54,717 nucleotides of DNA, taken from positions 1-54,717 of the forward strand of contig JAFVYC010000038.1 of assembly GCA_017500855.1 (NCBI GenBank), read 5' to 3'. Shown one piece after another: positions 52,625 to 54,717 of this stretch. The stretch is from Clostridia bacterium. GTDB lineage: Bacteria; Bacillota; Clostridia; Christensenellales; CAG-314. How positions within the stretch are numbered: the stretch's first letter is position 1; each line of letters opens with the position of its first letter. Made by a program: the position numbers and the translations under genes. The notes below the pieces were generated by a model. The model had not been told where the DNA came from and did not search any database. It worked only from the letters and a program-made list of their open reading frames with translations.

Positions 52625-54067
52625 ATGAGTGGCGACTTTACTTTTTTGAAAGGAAACATAGAAACCATCATTTTGTGCGCCTTGTACAACGGAGATAAAT
52701 ACGGCTACGAAATTGCCAAAGAAATCAAAGACCGTACAGACAACAAATATGAAATCAAGCAACCCACACTCTACGCATACTTGAAACGCCTTGAACAGCA
52801 AGAGTTGATTTTGTCCTACTGGGGAACGGAATCCGCCGGCGGACGTAGACGTTACTACAAATTGACCGAGCAAGGCAAACTCAGTTGCGAAGCATTCATG
52901 GCTGAATGGGAGTACCACAAATCGGTGCTTTCCACACTTGTGGACAGTGGCGACAAAACCGCCGCATCGTCCGACGACGTAACACCACTTTTCGGCACAA
53001 AATCTCGCAAACCCAAAAAGCCACGCCTTTCCGCTTCGGCAAAAGCAGCATTGGATGAGCAAGACGAAATTGCACGTCGTTTGGATGCATTGATGGGAAT
53101 TGGCGCATCCGATTCCGACGACGACAAGGATGAATCTGCAACTTCCACCGACACAACCCCCGTTGAACCTGTTGTTGAAGAAGTTGTACCCGTGGTTGAA
53201 GAAGTCGTTGTGGCTAGTGAAGCCCCAGCGCCTGCACCCACACCGGTAGACACAGCGCCCGTTGCTCCACTTACTGAGGAAGTTCAACCCGTTGCAACAG
53301 CATCCGAAGAATCTGCGCCCACCACATCCAAGGCTGTTTTGGACAAATTTGTTGTCAACCAAGACGATGCCGACGAATTCATTTTGAAATTCGATGAAAA
53401 GGCAAAGGCTCTTGCTGACAGAAGCGCATCTGCAACCACCACGCCCGACAGCGGAGAAAACTATCAACACGTTTTGATGGGTTTGGTTGGCGGACAGTTG
53501 GATGAAATGAAGCACTACAGCCCGGACGACACAACAGTTGCGCCAAGCATTGCGCCCGTTGCGCACCACGGCTCGTTGGAAGAAGTTGCAAACAGCTTTG
53601 CAAAACAAGGCATTCGCATGCGCATCTACAACCACGCAACAGCAACCTACAAGTCCAAAACGCTTATGCCACAACCAAAAGTTTTGTGCATCACGTCTTG
53701 GCTTACCTATGCATTTGCACTCATCTACTTTGGCATTTTTGCAATGGTTTCCATTCCAACAAGCAACTGGGTGCCATTTGTTATCACAGCAAGCGTTATT
53801 CTTGTTGCACCAATTGCCGTTTCTATCTACGCACTTGCAAACCCAATTCGCAGAGAAAAGCCCAAATTTGAGCTGAAAGTTGCGCTGATAGCAACGCTTA
53901 TTGCCACACTTGTTGTTGCAATGTTGGCTTGTGGCGTCAATGCGCTCAACAACATGGAATTCTCTAACTTTGCCGAACTATCCACAAAAGTTCTCATCCC
54001 TGTTGGCATTGCATTGCTTCCACCTGTGTTTGTTTTGGTATACAATTGGTTCTACAAAAAATACTAA
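52625..54067 (+). CDS. PadR-type regulator fused to a disordered linker and a four-helix membrane domain
   Basis: A 480-residue protein. Residues about 1-100 are a PadR winged helix (LKGNIETIILCALYNGDKYGYEIA, QPTLYAYLKRLE with GRRRYYKLTEQG). Residues about 105-340 form a Pro/Val/Glu/Ala-rich, probably disordered linker (VEPVVEEVVPVVEEVV repeats). The last 125 residues contain four hydrophobic helices (near 362-385, 388-410, 426-450 and 457-478). This predicts a DNA-binding domain tethered to the membrane, a layout uncommon in PadR proteins, which are usually soluble and 100-200 residues long. Targets are unknown; a palindrome of the 19-bp family lies before its promoter. Confidence 0.85.
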   Translation: MSGDFTFLKGNIETIILCALYNGDKYGYEIAKEIKDRTDNKYEIKQPTLYAYLKRLEQQELILSYWGTESAGGRRRYYKLTEQGKLSCEAFMAEWEYHKSVLSTLVDSGDKTAASSDDVTPLFGTKSRKPKKPRLSASAKAALDEQDEIARRLDALMGIGASDSDDDKDESATSTDTTPVEPVVEEVVPVVEEVVVASEAPAPAPTPVDTAPVAPLTEEVQPVATASEESAPTTSKAVLDKFVVNQDDADEFILKFDEKAKALADRSASATTTPDSGENYQHVLMGLVGGQLDEMKHYSPDDTTVAPSIAPVAHHGSLEEVANSFAKQGIRMRIYNHATATYKSKTLMPQPKVLCITSWLTYAFALIYFGIFAMVSIPTSNWVPFVITASVILVAPIAVSIYALANPIRREKPKFELKVALIATLIATLVVAMLACGVNALNNMEFSNFAELSTKVLIPVGIALLPPVFVLVYNWFYKKY

Positions 54068-54142
54068 AACTGCCACCCCGTGTAGCGAAAATACAAGTTT
54101 TACTAACCGTGAAATTCGCAATTTGATTACTAAATGTAAAAC

Positions 54143-54177
54143 AAAAAAAAACTCCAAGCATTTGCTTGGAGTTTTTT
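54143..54177. terminator. Bidirectional terminator
   Basis: CTCCAAGCA (54152-54160), loop TT, TGCTTGGAG (54163-54171), with an A-run before and six T after. It serves the PadR-like gene and possibly the convergent gene at the right edge. Confidence 0.93.
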
Positions 54178-54429
54178 GATTGATGACGTCATTACGTTTC
54201 GTTATGTAGATATTTTCAATAAACTTTGGTTTAACTTAACAATATATATTTTTGAAATTGTTTGTTGAAATTCATTCGTAACTGCATTATGCGCTTGCTC
54301 TACAAATCAAAACTTACGCAATCACACAACACTACCAATGTTGTGTTTATGGTTGAGCAAAAAGGGTTGACTAAAAAGAATCGTCACGCTGTCGTATAAA
54401 ATTTAACTAAATTTTTGCAATATTTTTTT
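54178..54429. other. Gene-free AT-rich stretch
   Basis: No supportable gene or terminator; two copies of AACACAAC-like sequence (CAACACTACCAATGTTGTG near 54327) form a weak inverted repeat. Confidence 0.4.
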
Positions 54430-54717
54430 CTAGTCGTCCAATTTGGGGATGATTTTCCAACGCAAAAACTTGGAGCAAACGTAGGGGTTGTCTTTGATGT
54501 CTATTGGGCGCAAATCGTCGCCACCGTCAACCCAATAAATAAGCCCGTTGTCAAATACGATAGACGACAAGTAGATGGAATTTAGCCATTCGGACAAGCC
54601 GTAGTTGATGTCCACACCACCGTAGAATTCCATCATCACGTCGTAGGGACAGCCGTACAATTCGAAGGAAAGTTGCAACTTCGTTTCAAATTCCGGTTGG
54701 TAGGGCCTGCCAAAAAC
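54430..54717 (-). CDS. Protein of unknown function (5' end outside the window)
   Basis: A minus-strand frame open to the right edge; 95 codons are visible, ending KIIPKLDD then TAG. The sequence is rich in aromatic and acidic residues (MMEFYGGVDINYGLSEWLNS, LIYWVDGGDDLRP). I do not recognise a family, and there is no transmembrane segment. It is convergent with the PadR-like gene. A TTG at 54676-54678 could be a start, but the upstream in-frame codons look equally coding, so I treat it as partial. Confidence 0.7.
   Translation of the reverse strand, partial: VFGRPYQPEFETKLQLSFELYGCPYDVMMEFYGGVDINYGLSEWLNSIYLSSIVFDNGLIYWVDGGDDLRPIDIKDNPYVCSKFLRWKIIPKLDD

Noticed and set aside
52466..53674. 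N-terminal extension of the YgjP-like frame to 638 codons
   Set aside because: The extension covers the divergent promoter region and the antisense of the PadR-like gene; the family start matches ATG 52465.

Overview
The window looks like a chromosomal segment of a low-GC, endospore-forming Firmicute of clostridial type, probably an uncultured gut anaerobe. The evidence is the set of sporulation genes (spoVAC-spoVAD-spoVAE and yunB), a T-box in front of pheST, strong Shine-Dalgarno sites with some TTG/GTG starts, a Gram-positive type LexA, mutS2 downstream of pheST, and a plant-polysaccharide and hexuronate gene block. No species-level claim is possible from the sequence alone.

Region 1 (1-9083): glucuronide use. 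A GPH-family sugar transporter (cut by the left edge) is divergent from a six-gene operon. The operon encodes a GH2 glycosidase, UxaC, UxuA, a short-chain D-mannonate oxidoreductase in place of classical UxuB, KDPG aldolase and KDG kinase. Together they can turn a beta-glucuronide or free glucuronate into pyruvate and glyceraldehyde-3-phosphate. Both divergent promoters are close to consensus.

Region 2 (9084-17092): beta-glucan or other beta-glucoside use. A GH16 lichenase-type lipoprotein is followed by a domain-permuted GH3 beta-glucosidase with a membrane anchor at each end, an Ig-like/carbohydrate-binding-like lipoprotein, and a membrane-anchored protein of unknown function. After it comes an AT-rich stretch with a degenerate 32-34 bp tandem repeat.

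Region 3 (17093-33483): housekeeping and sporulation. It holds a left-handed beta-helix protein with glmM, the spoVA C-D-E genes, yunB, the T-box-controlled pheS-pheT-U32 peptidase-mutS2 group, and cysteine desulfurase with thiI. mutS2 carries an in-frame TAA inside its Smr domain.

Region 4 (34053-44502): a class A penicillin-binding protein, divergent from a tightly packed miaB-mutS-mutL-miaA operon, then a YnbB-type PLP enzyme.

Region 5 (44503-47587): about 3 kb without an intact gene. It is full of inverted and direct repeats, hairpins, and fragments copied from nearby genes (miaA, the YgjP-like gene, the start of the recombinase gene). After it come a tyrosine recombinase overlapping hflX, then lexA, further repeat debris, a YgjP-like protein whose HExxH motif reads HAFSH, and a membrane-tethered PadR-type regulator. 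A partial unknown gene closes the window.

The most notable cross-cutting signal is a 19-bp interrupted palindrome, TAyTAT-N7-ATArTA, whose right half is nearly always ACATARTA. It occurs eight times, mostly just upstream of genes and once directly upstream of the PadR-like gene's own promoter. This suggests an uncharacterised operator. The second is the repeat-rich region in front of the recombinase, where the recombinase promoter and start codon are duplicated in inverted orientation about 1.5 kb away, with a consensus-like promoter and a perfect hairpin in between.
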